This document shows, piece after piece, positions 43,611 to 51,994 of a stretch of DNA of 64,000 nt (the first letter of the stretch is position 1; each line of letters starts with the position of its first letter). The stretch is from contig CAVTGO010000013.1 in assembly GCA_963734275.1 (NCBI GenBank), forward strand, positions 496,001 through 560,000. The letters are read 5' to 3'. A program made the translations under genes and the position numbers. The notes under the pieces are model-generated. The model was not told where the DNA came from. It searched no databases and saw only the letters and a program-made list of their open reading frames with translations. This stretch comes from CAVTGO01 sp963734275. GTDB taxonomy: Bacteria; Actinomycetota; UBA4738; HRBIN12.

Positions 43611-44549
43611 TTGCGCTTCTCACGTTCGACCTTCGCGTTTGCACTAGTAGCCATCGTGGCCTTTGCGGCAGCGGCGCCGGCAGCAGCACCGGCGGCCGTC
43701 CCTCACACGGTCCAGCCGGGCGAGACCTTGTGGTCGATCGCAGCGGCCAACAACTTCACGACGCGCGCCCTGGCGGCCTACAACGGCTTGTCCGAGGAAG
43801 CCCAGGTCGTCCTCGGGAGCACGATCCAGATCCCGTCGGAGCTCGAGGCGGCGTCCGCGCTCGGGACTGCACCGGTGGCCGACCCCGCCCCGGCAGCGAC
43901 GGCGACAGGAACTGCCGCGCCCCCGCCGGCCGGCGGCTACACCGTGCGCCCGGGAGACACCCTCTCCGGGATCGCCGCCAGCAGCGGCGTGACCGTGGGA
44001 CAGCTGGCCTGGATGAACGGGCTCGACCCCGCGCAGGTGCTGCAGGTCGGCACCGCCCTGAAGCTGCCCACGGGAGCTGCGGCCGCGGCGCCGAGCGCCT
44101 CGCAGCCGGCGCCCTCGACCGTCCCGCAGGCGGCGCCCAACCCGACTCCGACACAGATGACGTCGGCCGAGGTGGGGCAGATCGCCTCGCAGCACGGGGT
44201 CTCCCCCTCGCTCGCGGCGGCGGTGGCCTGGCAGGAGAGCGGGTTCAACAACAACGTCGTCTCGACGGCAAATGCGCGCGGCGTGATGCAGGTGCTGCCC
44301 GGGACCTGGACCTGGGTCGAGCAGAACCTCGCCGGACAGCGCCTCGACCCCAACTCCGCCTACGACAACGTCAGCGCGGGCAGCATGTACCTGGCCCAGC
44401 TCCTCCGGGACGCCGGCGGCGACGAGACGGTCGCGGTCGCGTCCTATTACCAGGGGCTTGGCTCGGTCCGGTCCGTCGGGTTGCTGCCCGAGACTGAGCG
44501 TTACGTCGCGAACGTGATGGCGCTCCGCTCGCGCTTCGGAGGTCCTTGA
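43611..44549 (+). CDS. Secreted LysM-repeat lytic transglycosylase
   Basis: Peptidoglycan hydrolase. A signal peptide (FAFALVAIVAFAAAAPAAA) is followed by two LysM modules, HTVQPGETLWSIAAANNFTT and YTVRPGDTLSGIAASSGVTV, linked by Pro/Ala spacers, and a C-terminal SLT domain: LAAAVAWQESGFNNNVVSTA with the catalytic Glu, ANARGVMQVLPGTW, and SAGSMYLAQLL with AVASYYQG. The LysM modules bind glycan and the SLT domain cleaves it. A TTG at 43611 has AGGGAAGGGAG seven bases upstream and gives a clean signal peptide; ATG 43581 is an in-frame alternative. Its TGA overlaps the next start. Confidence 0.87.
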   Translation: MRFSRSTFAFALVAIVAFAAAAPAAAPAAVPHTVQPGETLWSIAAANNFTTRALAAYNGLSEEAQVVLGSTIQIPSELEAASALGTAPVADPAPAATATGTAAPPPAGGYTVRPGDTLSGIAASSGVTVGQLAWMNGLDPAQVLQVGTALKLPTGAAAAAPSASQPAPSTVPQAAPNPTPTQMTSAEVGQIASQHGVSPSLAAAVAWQESGFNNNVVSTANARGVMQVLPGTWTWVEQNLAGQRLDPNSAYDNVSAGSMYLAQLLRDAGGDETVAVASYYQGLGSVRSVGLLPETERYVANVMALRSRFGGP

Positions 44550-45418
44550 TCCCGAGGTGGGTACGCGTCCGCCCGGGTATTGCCCTGCTGCTCGTCGCAG
44601 CGACGGCGATGCCCGGGACGGCGCGCGCCGCCGGCGACTCGGAGGTCGCGGCGCTGCAGGTCGCCCTCAAGGGAGTGGGGCTCTACGGGTCCACGATCGA
44701 CGGGGTGAGGGGTCCGGGCACGGTCCGCGCGGTCAGCGCGTTTCAGGCCGCGCACCGGCTTACGGCTGACGGAGTCGCGGGAGCGGCGACGCGACGGGCC
44801 CTGGGTCGCCGCGGCGGGCCGGCGCTCGGCAGCCGCACCCTGCGCGTGGGCGCAAGCGGCTGGGACGTCGCCGCCCTGCAGTTCCGCCTCGCCTGGCGCG
44901 GCTTCCCATCCGGGAAGTTCGACGGCGGCTACGGCGCCCGCACCGCGGCGGCGATCGCCCGTTTTCAGCTTTGGGCCGGCCTCGGGGCCGATGGGGTCGC
45001 GGGCCCGTCCACGATCGCGGCGCTCCGTGGCCCGATCAGGCGCTCGCCGATCTGGCTGCTGGCGCCCATAAACGCGCGCATCACCGACCGCTTCGGCCCG
45101 CGCGGCGATGCGTTCCATCCCGGCGTCGACTACCCGGCGCCCTCGGGCACCTCCGTGCGCGCGGCCGGCCGCGGGAGCGTGACGTTCGCGGGCTGGGACA
45201 GCGGCGGCTACGGCAATCTCGTGGTGATCCTGCATCCACGCGGGGTGCGCTCGATGTACGCCCACCTCTCCCGCATCGGCGTGAGCACCGGCCAGGGCGT
45301 GGTCGCCGGAACGCCGGTCGGGGCCGTGGGGTCGACGGGCTTCTCGACCGGCCCCCACCTCCATTTCGAGCTCCGGATGGGGACGGCGGCGATCGACCCC
45401 CTCACCGCCCTGCGCTAG
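44546..45418 (+). CDS. Secreted PG-binding/M23-family metallopeptidase
   Basis: 290 residues. Signal peptide (GIALLLVAATAMPGTARA), then two PG_binding_1 modules (VAALQVALKGVGLYGSTIDG with GAGAATRRAL-type GVAGAATRRAL, and VAALQFRLAWRGFPSGKFDG with GVAGPSTIAAL), then an M23 (LytM) domain: ITDRFGPRGDAFHPGVDYPA with metal His and Asp, and GPHLHFELRMG with the HxH metal motif. It should cut peptide cross-links. Translation begins at TTG 44546, which overlaps the upstream stop (TTGA), so it is coupled to the LysM transglycosylase; the pair combines glycan and peptide cleavage. Confidence 0.87.
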   Translation: MIPRWVRVRPGIALLLVAATAMPGTARAAGDSEVAALQVALKGVGLYGSTIDGVRGPGTVRAVSAFQAAHRLTADGVAGAATRRALGRRGGPALGSRTLRVGASGWDVAALQFRLAWRGFPSGKFDGGYGARTAAAIARFQLWAGLGADGVAGPSTIAALRGPIRRSPIWLLAPINARITDRFGPRGDAFHPGVDYPAPSGTSVRAAGRGSVTFAGWDSGGYGNLVVILHPRGVRSMYAHLSRIGVSTGQGVVAGTPVGAVGSTGFSTGPHLHFELRMGTAAIDPLTALR

Positions 45419-45455
45419 CCGCCGATGCACCTTCGCTAGGGTTCCGTCCCCGAAT

Positions 45456-46673
45456 ATGAGGTTCTTCGAGTACGAGTCGCGCGAAATCGTGAAACGCGCG
45501 GGCATCCCGGTGACGAAATACGGCTTCGCGCGCACGGCTGAAGAGGCGCGCGACTTCGCCGAGGAGATCGGCGGCCCGGTGGTGGTCAAGTCTCAGGTGC
45601 TGACGGGCGGCCGCATGAAGGCCGGTGGCGTCAAGTTCGCCGACACGCCTCAGGAGGCGAGCGCTCACGCCGAGGAGATCCTCCAGCTGGAGATCAACGG
45701 CCACATGCCCAGGGGTGTGCTGGTGGATCCGAAGGCGCAGCTGAAGCAGGAGTACTACGCGGGCGTGGTGTGGGACGGGACCCGGAAGCGGCCCGTGATG
45801 CTCTTCAGCGACATGGGCGGCATCGACATCGAAGAGGTCGAAGCCCAGCATCCCGAGCACATCGGGCGTGGGCACCTGTCCAACCTGCTCGAGGTCCCCG
45901 ACTTCCGCGCCAAGGAGGTCGTCGCCCAGACCGGTGTCACCGGACGCCAGCTCACGCGCATCACGCCGATCCTCTCGCGTCTCGCGCGGCTCTTCTCCGA
46001 GTACGACATGACGCTCGCCGAGATCAATCCGCTCGGTGAGTTGGAGGACGGGAGCTTCGTCGCCCTCGATGCGCACATGGAAATGGAGAACGAGGCGCGG
46101 CCCCGGCAGCGGGCGCTGCTCAAGGAGCTCGGAGTGGGAGACGAGGAGACCCGCGAGGCCCGTGAGGCGACGGACTTCGAGATCCGGGGCGAGCAGGTCG
46201 ATGCCATGGATCACCGCGGCGTGGCGGGCAACGTGACCGAGTTCGACGGCAACCTCGGCCTCGTGATCGGCGCCGGTGGCGGCTCGCTGACGCTGTTCGA
46301 CGCGGTTCGCAAGTACGGCGGCAAGCCCGCCAACTACTGCGAGATCGGGGGCAACCCTTCGGTCGCAAAGGCGGCCGGCCTCGCCAAGCTGGTGCTCACC
46401 AAGCCGGGCGTCGACAAGATCGCGGTGATGATGAGCATCGTGTCCAACACGCGCGTCGACATCGTCGCGCGGGGCGTCGTGAAGGCATGCCTCGAGCTGG
46501 GCTTCGACCCCGCCGAGAAGATCGCGATCTTCCGGATTCCCGGCGCGTGGGAGGACGAGGGCTTCAAGATCCTCGAGAAGTACGGCGTCGAGTACTGCGA
46601 TCGCTCGGTGTCGATGCACGAGGCCGCGCGCCGGGCGGTCGAGAAGATCCAGGGGGCGGCGACCGCGGCATGA
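45456..46673 (+). CDS. ADP-forming acyl-CoA ligase beta subunit (SucC-like; succinate or malate)
   Basis: 405-residue ATP-grasp subunit. Blocks include REIVKRAGIPVTKYGFA, GGPVVVKSQVLTGGRMKAGG, KQEYYAGVVWDGTRKRPVML, ITPILSRLARLFSEYDMTLA with EINPLGELEDGSFVALDAHM, and in the C-terminal half IGAGGGSLTLFDAVRKYGGK with NYCEIGGNP. It couples acyl-CoA hydrolysis to ATP. Length and the divergent N-terminus leave open whether the acid is succinate, malate or another. Malyl-CoA lyase 3.3 kb upstream makes malate plausible. ATGA overlap with the alpha subunit gene; frame intact. Confidence 0.82.
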   Translation: MRFFEYESREIVKRAGIPVTKYGFARTAEEARDFAEEIGGPVVVKSQVLTGGRMKAGGVKFADTPQEASAHAEEILQLEINGHMPRGVLVDPKAQLKQEYYAGVVWDGTRKRPVMLFSDMGGIDIEEVEAQHPEHIGRGHLSNLLEVPDFRAKEVVAQTGVTGRQLTRITPILSRLARLFSEYDMTLAEINPLGELEDGSFVALDAHMEMENEARPRQRALLKELGVGDEETREAREATDFEIRGEQVDAMDHRGVAGNVTEFDGNLGLVIGAGGGSLTLFDAVRKYGGKPANYCEIGGNPSVAKAAGLAKLVLTKPGVDKIAVMMSIVSNTRVDIVARGVVKACLELGFDPAEKIAIFRIPGAWEDEGFKILEKYGVEYCDRSVSMHEAARRAVEKIQGAATAA

Positions 46674-47593
46674 GCATCCTGATCGATCAGGACACGACCT
46701 TCATCGTCCAGGGCATCACGGGGCGCGAGGCCGTCAACCTCACCCGTGAGTGCCTGGACTACGGCAGCGGCGCCAAGGTCGTCGGGGGTGTCACGCCAGG
46801 GCGCAAGGGCCGCGACGTGCACGGCGTGCCGGTCTTCGACACGGTCGAGCAGGCCGTCGAGCATCACGGCGCCCCGATCAACGGCTCCGTGGTCACCGTC
46901 CCCCCCGCCTTCACCAAGGACGCGGTCTTCGAGGCGCTCGAGCACGGCATCGAGTTGATCGTGATCGTGACCGAGCGCATCCCCCGCCGGGACGTCGCGG
47001 AGATGGTCGAGCTGGCGAGCCGGAAGCAAGCGCGCATCATCGGCCCCAACTGCCTCGGCGTGATAGTGCCCGACGTGATCAAGATGGGCGGCATCGGGGG
47101 ACCTGCCAAGGACGCGGCCAAGGCCTACACACCAGGACCGGTCGGTGTGATGTCGCGGAGCGGTGGCATGACCACGGAGATCTCGAGCACGCTCACAGCC
47201 GCCGGACTGGGGCAGTCAAGCGCCGTGTCGATCGGCGGCGACGCGATCATCGGCTCCACATACACCGAGTTGATGCCGCTCTTCGAGGCCGACGAGCAGA
47301 CCGAGGCGATCGTGATCTACACGGAGCCGGGCGGGCGCATGGAGGCCGAGCTCGCCAGGCACGTGACCGAGACCAACTCGCGTCTGCCGATCGTGGCATT
47401 CATGGCCGGGCGCTTCATGGACGAGATGCCGGGCATGAGCTTCGGCCACGCCGGCACGATCGTGGAGGGCAAGGCCGACACGGCGGCGGAGAAGATTGCG
47501 CGCCTGCAGGAAGCCGGCATCACGGTCGCCGAGGAGATCGCGGAGATCCCCGGTCTCGTGAAGGAGCGACTCGGATCGCAGGTGGCCACGTGA
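46670..47593 (+). CDS. ADP-forming acyl-CoA ligase alpha subunit (SucD-like)
   Basis: 307-residue partner of the beta subunit. The CoA-binding Rossmann start reads TFIVQGITGREAVNLTRECL and VVGGVTPGRKGRDVHGVPVF; the nucleotide half has RIIGPNCLGVI, VGVMSRSGGMTTEISSTLTA and VSIGGDAIIGSTYTELMPLF. The active-site His that becomes phosphorylated is in GMSFGHAGTIVEG. All expected motifs for succinyl-CoA synthetase alpha are present. Start ATG overlaps the upstream TGA (ATGA), and its own TGA overlaps the GTG of the ferredoxin gene (GTGA), so all three are translationally coupled. Confidence 0.85.
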   Translation: MSILIDQDTTFIVQGITGREAVNLTRECLDYGSGAKVVGGVTPGRKGRDVHGVPVFDTVEQAVEHHGAPINGSVVTVPPAFTKDAVFEALEHGIELIVIVTERIPRRDVAEMVELASRKQARIIGPNCLGVIVPDVIKMGGIGGPAKDAAKAYTPGPVGVMSRSGGMTTEISSTLTAAGLGQSSAVSIGGDAIIGSTYTELMPLFEADEQTEAIVIYTEPGGRMEAELARHVTETNSRLPIVAFMAGRFMDEMPGMSFGHAGTIVEGKADTAAEKIARLQEAGITVAEEIAEIPGLVKERLGSQVAT

Positions 47594-47832
47594 GCGCGGG
47601 CACCTCATCGAAGTCGTTGTTCATCGACGTCGAGGTGGACGAGCAGTCAGCGCGCGACCCCGAGGTGGCGCAGAAGCTCGCCGAGGTCTGCCCGGTGGAC
47701 ATCTTCGCCCAGGCCGACGACGACTCGTTGAAGATCGTCGAGGGGAATCTCGACGAATGCGTGCTGTGCTACCTGTGCCTCGAAGCGGCGCCCGAGGGCA
47801 CGGTGCGCGTGATCAAGCTGTACGAAAGCTGA
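47590..47832 (+). CDS. Small ferredoxin-like protein with one possible [4Fe-4S] site
   Basis: 80 residues. Four cysteines fit a single cluster: CPVDIF in the middle and CVLCYLC (C-x2-C-x2-C) near the C-terminus, in the reversed order seen in FixX-type electron carriers. No second cluster. An acidic N-terminal strand (SLFIDVEVDEQSARD) precedes it. Translation is coupled to the SucD-like gene by a GTGA overlap. A ferredoxin in an acyl-CoA ligase operon is unusual; the redox partner is not in the window, and the function is unknown. Confidence 0.75.
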   Translation: MSAGTSSKSLFIDVEVDEQSARDPEVAQKLAEVCPVDIFAQADDDSLKIVEGNLDECVLCYLCLEAAPEGTVRVIKLYES

Positions 47833-47837
47833 GCCGC

Positions 47838-48950
47838 TTACAGCCGCGGCGAACGCTTCGGCTTGCGCTTGCCCTTCACGCACGTGCGGTACTTGCGCGT
47901 GCCGCGCAGTGTGTCGCCCTTGGTCGTGAGGATCACGATCCGGACGAAGAAGGTGCCCTTCGGCAGACCGCGCAGATCGACCTTGGCGGTGGTGCGGAGC
48001 TTGTTGAAGAGCTTCCGCTTGAGGGTTCGGACCCGCTTGCCGTTGACGAACACGAGCGCCGTCTGGATCTGGATGCCGCCCGGCTGTCGAAGCCTGATCC
48101 GGAACTTGCGCCGGCTCACGCACTTCTTGTTCGAGGGCAGCCCGACGACCGCCCCGAAGCCCGGCTTGTTGACGATCGTGCCGCCGCTGATGGTTCCCTC
48201 GGCGAACAACGTCTCTGGCGCGGGCGGAACGCTCGAGTCGCGCTCCGCGACCTTGAGCGCGCTCCCCGGCGGCGGCTCCTGGAAGGAGTTGTGGGTCGGG
48301 CAGCAGTTGATGTCGTCGCTGGTCCCGATTCCGTTGACCGAATCCTGAAACCCGAGCGCCCGACCCTCAGGGGTGAGGCTGAACGGCGCCCGGACCTGCT
48401 TGCCGCCGATCCCGATCGGCACGAACTGGTAGTAGGGGTCGGTGGGGTCGTCGCCCTGAAGGTCTCCAGCGAGCGCGAAGATCCCGCCGCCCTGGTTGAA
48501 GAAGGCTGCGATGTCGGCCTTGCGCGCGGTCAGCGCGGCGGAATCGGCGGTGCTGCCGCCAAGGTTTATCGCGTCGCCACCGGAGCCCACGACCATCGCG
48601 CTGTAATTGGCGGTCGTCAGGCGGAGCGCATTGAACGCCGCGATGTTCGCGCTCGGGCAAACCACCTCGTGCAGGCCGCCCACGCTCGCGGCCACGAGCG
48701 CCCTTGCGACGTTGCCGCCCGACGAGCAGTCGAGCACCAGCATCTTGCGCGATGGCGTGGGCGCACCGCCGCGGACGTAATTGACGGCGACCTGGATGAA
48801 ACGGCACTGGCCAAGCCCGTCGAACCCGGAGCAGTGGCTGTCGGCGTCGTGACCGGTCGCGATCAGGCGGCCGGCAGAGGCCGACGAGGGCAGCGCAAGC
48901 GCGACGACTGCTGCCGCCAAAGCCAACCCCGTTGCAAACGACCTACGCAT
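47838..48950 (-). CDS. Secreted protein of unknown function
   Basis: 370 residues with a signal peptide (FATGLALAAAVVALALPSSASA). The mature N-terminal two thirds has an alpha/beta pattern: RLIATGHDADSHCSGFD, FIQVAVNYVRGG, KMLVLDCSSGGNVARALVAA, SAMVVGSGGDAINLGG, DIAAFFNQGGGIFALAGDLQ and a Cys-Cys (DINCCPTHNSF). This recalls glutamine-amidotransferase-like or ThuA-like folds but the catalytic triad is not evident. The C-terminal 100 residues are a basic beta domain (KCVSRRKFRIRLRQPGGIQI). GGGAGGGG precedes the ATG. It converges on the ferredoxin gene with 5 bases between stops. Confidence 0.65.
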   Translation of the reverse strand: MRRSFATGLALAAAVVALALPSSASAGRLIATGHDADSHCSGFDGLGQCRFIQVAVNYVRGGAPTPSRKMLVLDCSSGGNVARALVAASVGGLHEVVCPSANIAAFNALRLTTANYSAMVVGSGGDAINLGGSTADSAALTARKADIAAFFNQGGGIFALAGDLQGDDPTDPYYQFVPIGIGGKQVRAPFSLTPEGRALGFQDSVNGIGTSDDINCCPTHNSFQEPPPGSALKVAERDSSVPPAPETLFAEGTISGGTIVNKPGFGAVVGLPSNKKCVSRRKFRIRLRQPGGIQIQTALVFVNGKRVRTLKRKLFNKLRTTAKVDLRGLPKGTFFVRIVILTTKGDTLRGTRKYRTCVKGKRKPKRSPRL

Positions 48951-49023
48951 CCCCTCCCGTCGAGCGTAGGCGCGGCGACTTCGTGCGGTCAACTGAAATT
49001 TCGGAAGCCGTAGCATCCCGCCG

Positions 49024-50528
49024 ATGCCCGGCTCGACCTTCAACTTCACGGTCGACGTGCTCGAGCGCCTGGCGCGCGAGCGCGGTCCGGATGAAGCGCT
49101 GCGCGCGATCGACGCGCACGGGTCGGTGCAGAGCTTCTCCTTCACGGAGGTGGCGGAGCGGGCCGCGCGCGTGTCCGGCGGACTGGCGGCCCTCGGCGTC
49201 GGACGGGACGACGTGGTCGCGACGATGATGGGGGCTCGGCCCGAGTGGGTGTTCACGCTGCTCGGCGCGTGGCGGCTCGGCGCCGTCGTGCTGCCGTTCT
49301 CCGAGCAGCTTCGCACGAAGGACCTCGCGATGAGGCTCCGTGAGGCACCGACGCGTGTGGTGCTCGCCGCCGGTCGCAACATGGAGGCGCTCGCCGCAGC
49401 GATCGAGTTCGTGGAGGAGAAACCGGCGCTGCGAGACGTCGATGGCGGCGAGCTTCCGGACGGCGAGCCGGCCGAGCCGGCCGCGACCGACCTCGAGGAC
49501 CCGGCGCTCGTGATCTTCACCTCCGGAACCGCGGCCGTGGCACGGGGCGTGGTTCACCTCCAGCGCTACCTGCGCGGGCAGGCCACCCAGGCGGAGCACT
49601 GGTATGGGCCGAATCCGGGCGAGCTCGCCTGGTGCACCGCCGCCAGTGGGTGGTCCAAGTCGGCTCGCAACGCGTTCGTCGCTCCCTGGATCAGGGGCGC
49701 CGCGTGCCTGCTGTCGGAAGGGCGCTTCGATGCGGACGCCCGCATGGCGATCCTGGCCGAGCATCGGGTGAATGTGCTGTGCCAATCGCCCACCGAGTAC
49801 CGGATGATCGCCGCCGGCACATCGCTCGAGGCGTACGAGCTGCCGGCGCTGCGGCGTCTCGTATCGGCCGGCGAGCCTCTCAACCCCGAGGTGATCGATG
49901 TCTTCGACCTGGCGTTCGGCCTCTCGATCCACGACGGATACGGGCAAACCGAGACCGGCCAGCTCACGGGCATGCCGGTCGGCGAGCCGGTGCGCAGGGG
50001 GTCGATGGGGAAGCCGCTGCCGGGTTTCGGGCTAGAGGTGGTGGACGAGCAGGGCGTCGCGGCCGACGATGGCGAGCTGGCGCTGGACCCCGCGACCGTG
50101 CCCACGTTCTTTCGCGGCTATCTGGGCCGGGAGCCGTTCGCCGAGAAGATCTGGCGTACGGGCGATCGCGTCCGCCGTGACGAGGACGGCTTTCTCTGGT
50201 TCGAAGGCCGCCTCGACGACGTGATCCTGTCGGCGGATACCGGATCGGGCCGTTCGAGGTCGAGTCGGCACTCGTGGAGCACGCAGCCGTCGCGGAGGCG
50301 GCCGCCGTCGGCTACCCCGACTTCCGGCGCGGGTCGGTGGTGCGGGCGGTCGTGGTCCTGCGCGAGGGGTTCCGGCCCTCAGCCGAGCTTGCGGCGGAGC
50401 TTCAGGACCACGTGAAGACCGTCACGGCCCCCTACAAGTACCCACGTATCGTCGAGTTCCGCAACGAGCTTCCGAAGACGTCCAGCGGCAAGATCAAGCG
50501 CGCGGAGCTGCGCGCGGCCTGGAGCTGA
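49024..50528 (+). CDS. AMP-forming acyl-CoA synthetase, one frameshift
   Basis: ANL-superfamily adenylate-forming enzyme of about 500 residues. Core motifs: VIFTSGTAAVARGVVH (P-loop-like, with Lys replaced by Ala or Arg), CQSPTEYRMIAA, LVSAGEPLNPEVIDVF, HDGYGQTETGQLTGMPVG and IWRTGDRVRRDEDGF. The frame breaks near 50,237; the C-terminal lobe continues as IGPFEVESALVEHAAVAEAA and ends KTSSGKIKRAEL with the catalytic Lys. Pattern resembles medium-chain acyl-CoA or acetyl-CoA synthetase relatives. The carboxylate substrate is unknown. One missing base explains the split. Confidence 0.82.
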
Positions 50529-50559
50529 GGAGAGCAGCGCGTCGCTAGCATGGCGCCGG

Positions 50560-51190
50560 ATGGGCATCCTGACGATGCACGCCGAGATGCACCGCGAAGT
50601 ATTCGCGCTGCCGGGCATGCTGGAGGAGCCGTTCTTGCAGATCGGCTACCAGATCATCGCGGGCAAGAACCCGCCTCCAGACTTCGACTATCCCGACTTC
50701 AAGCAGTTCCTCAAGGCGCGCGGCGTCAGGGACATAACGGCAATCGACTACTTCGACCCCAAGGCCGATCTGCGCTATGACCTCAACCTGCCGGTCCCGG
50801 AGCACGAGCACGAGCACTACCAGACGGTCATCGACATCGGCACGATCGAGCACCTGTTCGACACGCGCCAGTGCCTCGAGAACTGCATGCGGATGGTGCG
50901 GGCGGGCATTACTTCTTCCACACACCCGTCAACGGCTATGTGGTCACGGTCTTCACACGTTCGATCCGTGGGTCATGACACGCGCGATCGCGATAAACGA
51001 CTTCGAGATCGTGTATCAGCAGTTCACCGACGCACGCGGTGGGAAGATCGACCATCCAAAGGAGGCTCAACACGCGCTCGTCTGGCTCGTGGGAAGGAAG
51101 ACCGCCTCGATGGGTGAGTTCCGGATCCCGCAGCAGGAGCTGTGGGACGACGCTTACCGAGCCGAGCAGAAAGCGTCGGCCGAGGGCTGA
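50560..51190 (+). CDS. Methyltransferase-like protein, two frameshifts
   Basis: About 210 residues. The N-terminal part reads MHAEMHREVFALPGMLEEPF, then TAIDYFDPKADLRYDLNLPV, VIDIGTIEHLFDTRQCLENC, matching the strand-4 region of a class I methyltransferase (the IEHLFD block). After breaks near 50,907 and 50,935 the frame continues as HTFDPWVMTRAIAINDFEIV and ALVWLVGRKTAS. The glycine-rich SAM loop is weak, so catalysis is not assured. It is the first of three methyltransferase-type genes in 6 kb and converges on the second. Confidence 0.6.
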
Positions 51191-51200
51191 GCCCGGGACG

Positions 51201-51947
51201 TCACCGCTTGATGCGCTTGCAGGCAATCACGTCTTGGTGGGCCATCCAGCCTCGCTCGGTATAGCCGACCAGCCGCAGGTCGGAATGCTCCTCGATGTGC
51301 CGGGTTATCCACGAGGGCGATGCCAGCGACATGCCGGACATCGTCTGCCCGGGGTAGTCGGCGTACGCGAAGCCATCTCGGTCGAACTGCTCCAGCATCC
51401 CCGGAATCTGCTCGTCCGTCATCTCGTAGGTGAAGCTCCTTTGCCGCAGGCGCTCCGCCGACCATCGTCCGAAGGCCGTGAAGACGAGCACTCCTCCGGG
51501 GGCGATGCTGCGCTCGTACAACGCGAAGAAGTCCCTCCACCGGCGGACATCGAAATGGGTGAGGAGAGACCCGGACCAGACGAGGTCGAACGTGTCATCG
51601 AGCGGGACGTCGTCTGCCTCCAGCGCGGAATAGACGGGCTGGGCACCGAAGACGCGCGCGCAGAAGTCGACGCCCGCACGATTCAGATCGCACGCCGTCA
51701 AAGCTGCCTCGGGAAACGCCGCCTTCAGGACGCGAAGCACGCGGCCGTGCCCTGAGGGCATGTCCAGGATGCGGTTGAACGTGCCGGCGCCGGCAGTCAG
51801 CTGAGCGAGCCGGATTGCCTGCAGTGCCGACAAGCCGGCTGCGAAGTAGGCCTCGTCCCGGCCGTCCCAGTACATCTCGTCTTCGGGCGAGATCTCTTTG
51901 ACGACGCCGTCGGGGACTTGCTTGATCGCCTCTTGAAAGGTCTGCAT
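51201..51947 (-). CDS. Class I SAM-dependent methyltransferase
   Basis: 248 residues. The SAM site reads ILDMPSGHGRVLRVLKAAFP, followed by ALTACDLNRAGVDF (acidic end of strand 2), DTFDLVWSGSLLTHFD (strand 4) and GGVLVFTAFGRWSAERL. The C-terminal part ends GYTERGWMAHQDVIACKRI. It is clearly related, over the whole length, to the C-terminal domain of the CBS-fused protein at 55.4 kb: both open with a VxEISPxDEM segment. The substrate is unknown. Frame intact; divergent from the aminotransferase gene with 47 bases between starts. Confidence 0.82.
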   Translation of the reverse strand: MQTFQEAIKQVPDGVVKEISPEDEMYWDGRDEAYFAAGLSALQAIRLAQLTAGAGTFNRILDMPSGHGRVLRVLKAAFPEAALTACDLNRAGVDFCARVFGAQPVYSALEADDVPLDDTFDLVWSGSLLTHFDVRRWRDFFALYERSIAPGGVLVFTAFGRWSAERLRQRSFTYEMTDEQIPGMLEQFDRDGFAYADYPGQTMSGMSLASPSWITRHIEEHSDLRLVGYTERGWMAHQDVIACKRIKR

Positions 51948-51994
51948 CGGCGTGAATCGTACTCACCGGATCCGCGGCCGCTACGCTCTCCCTC

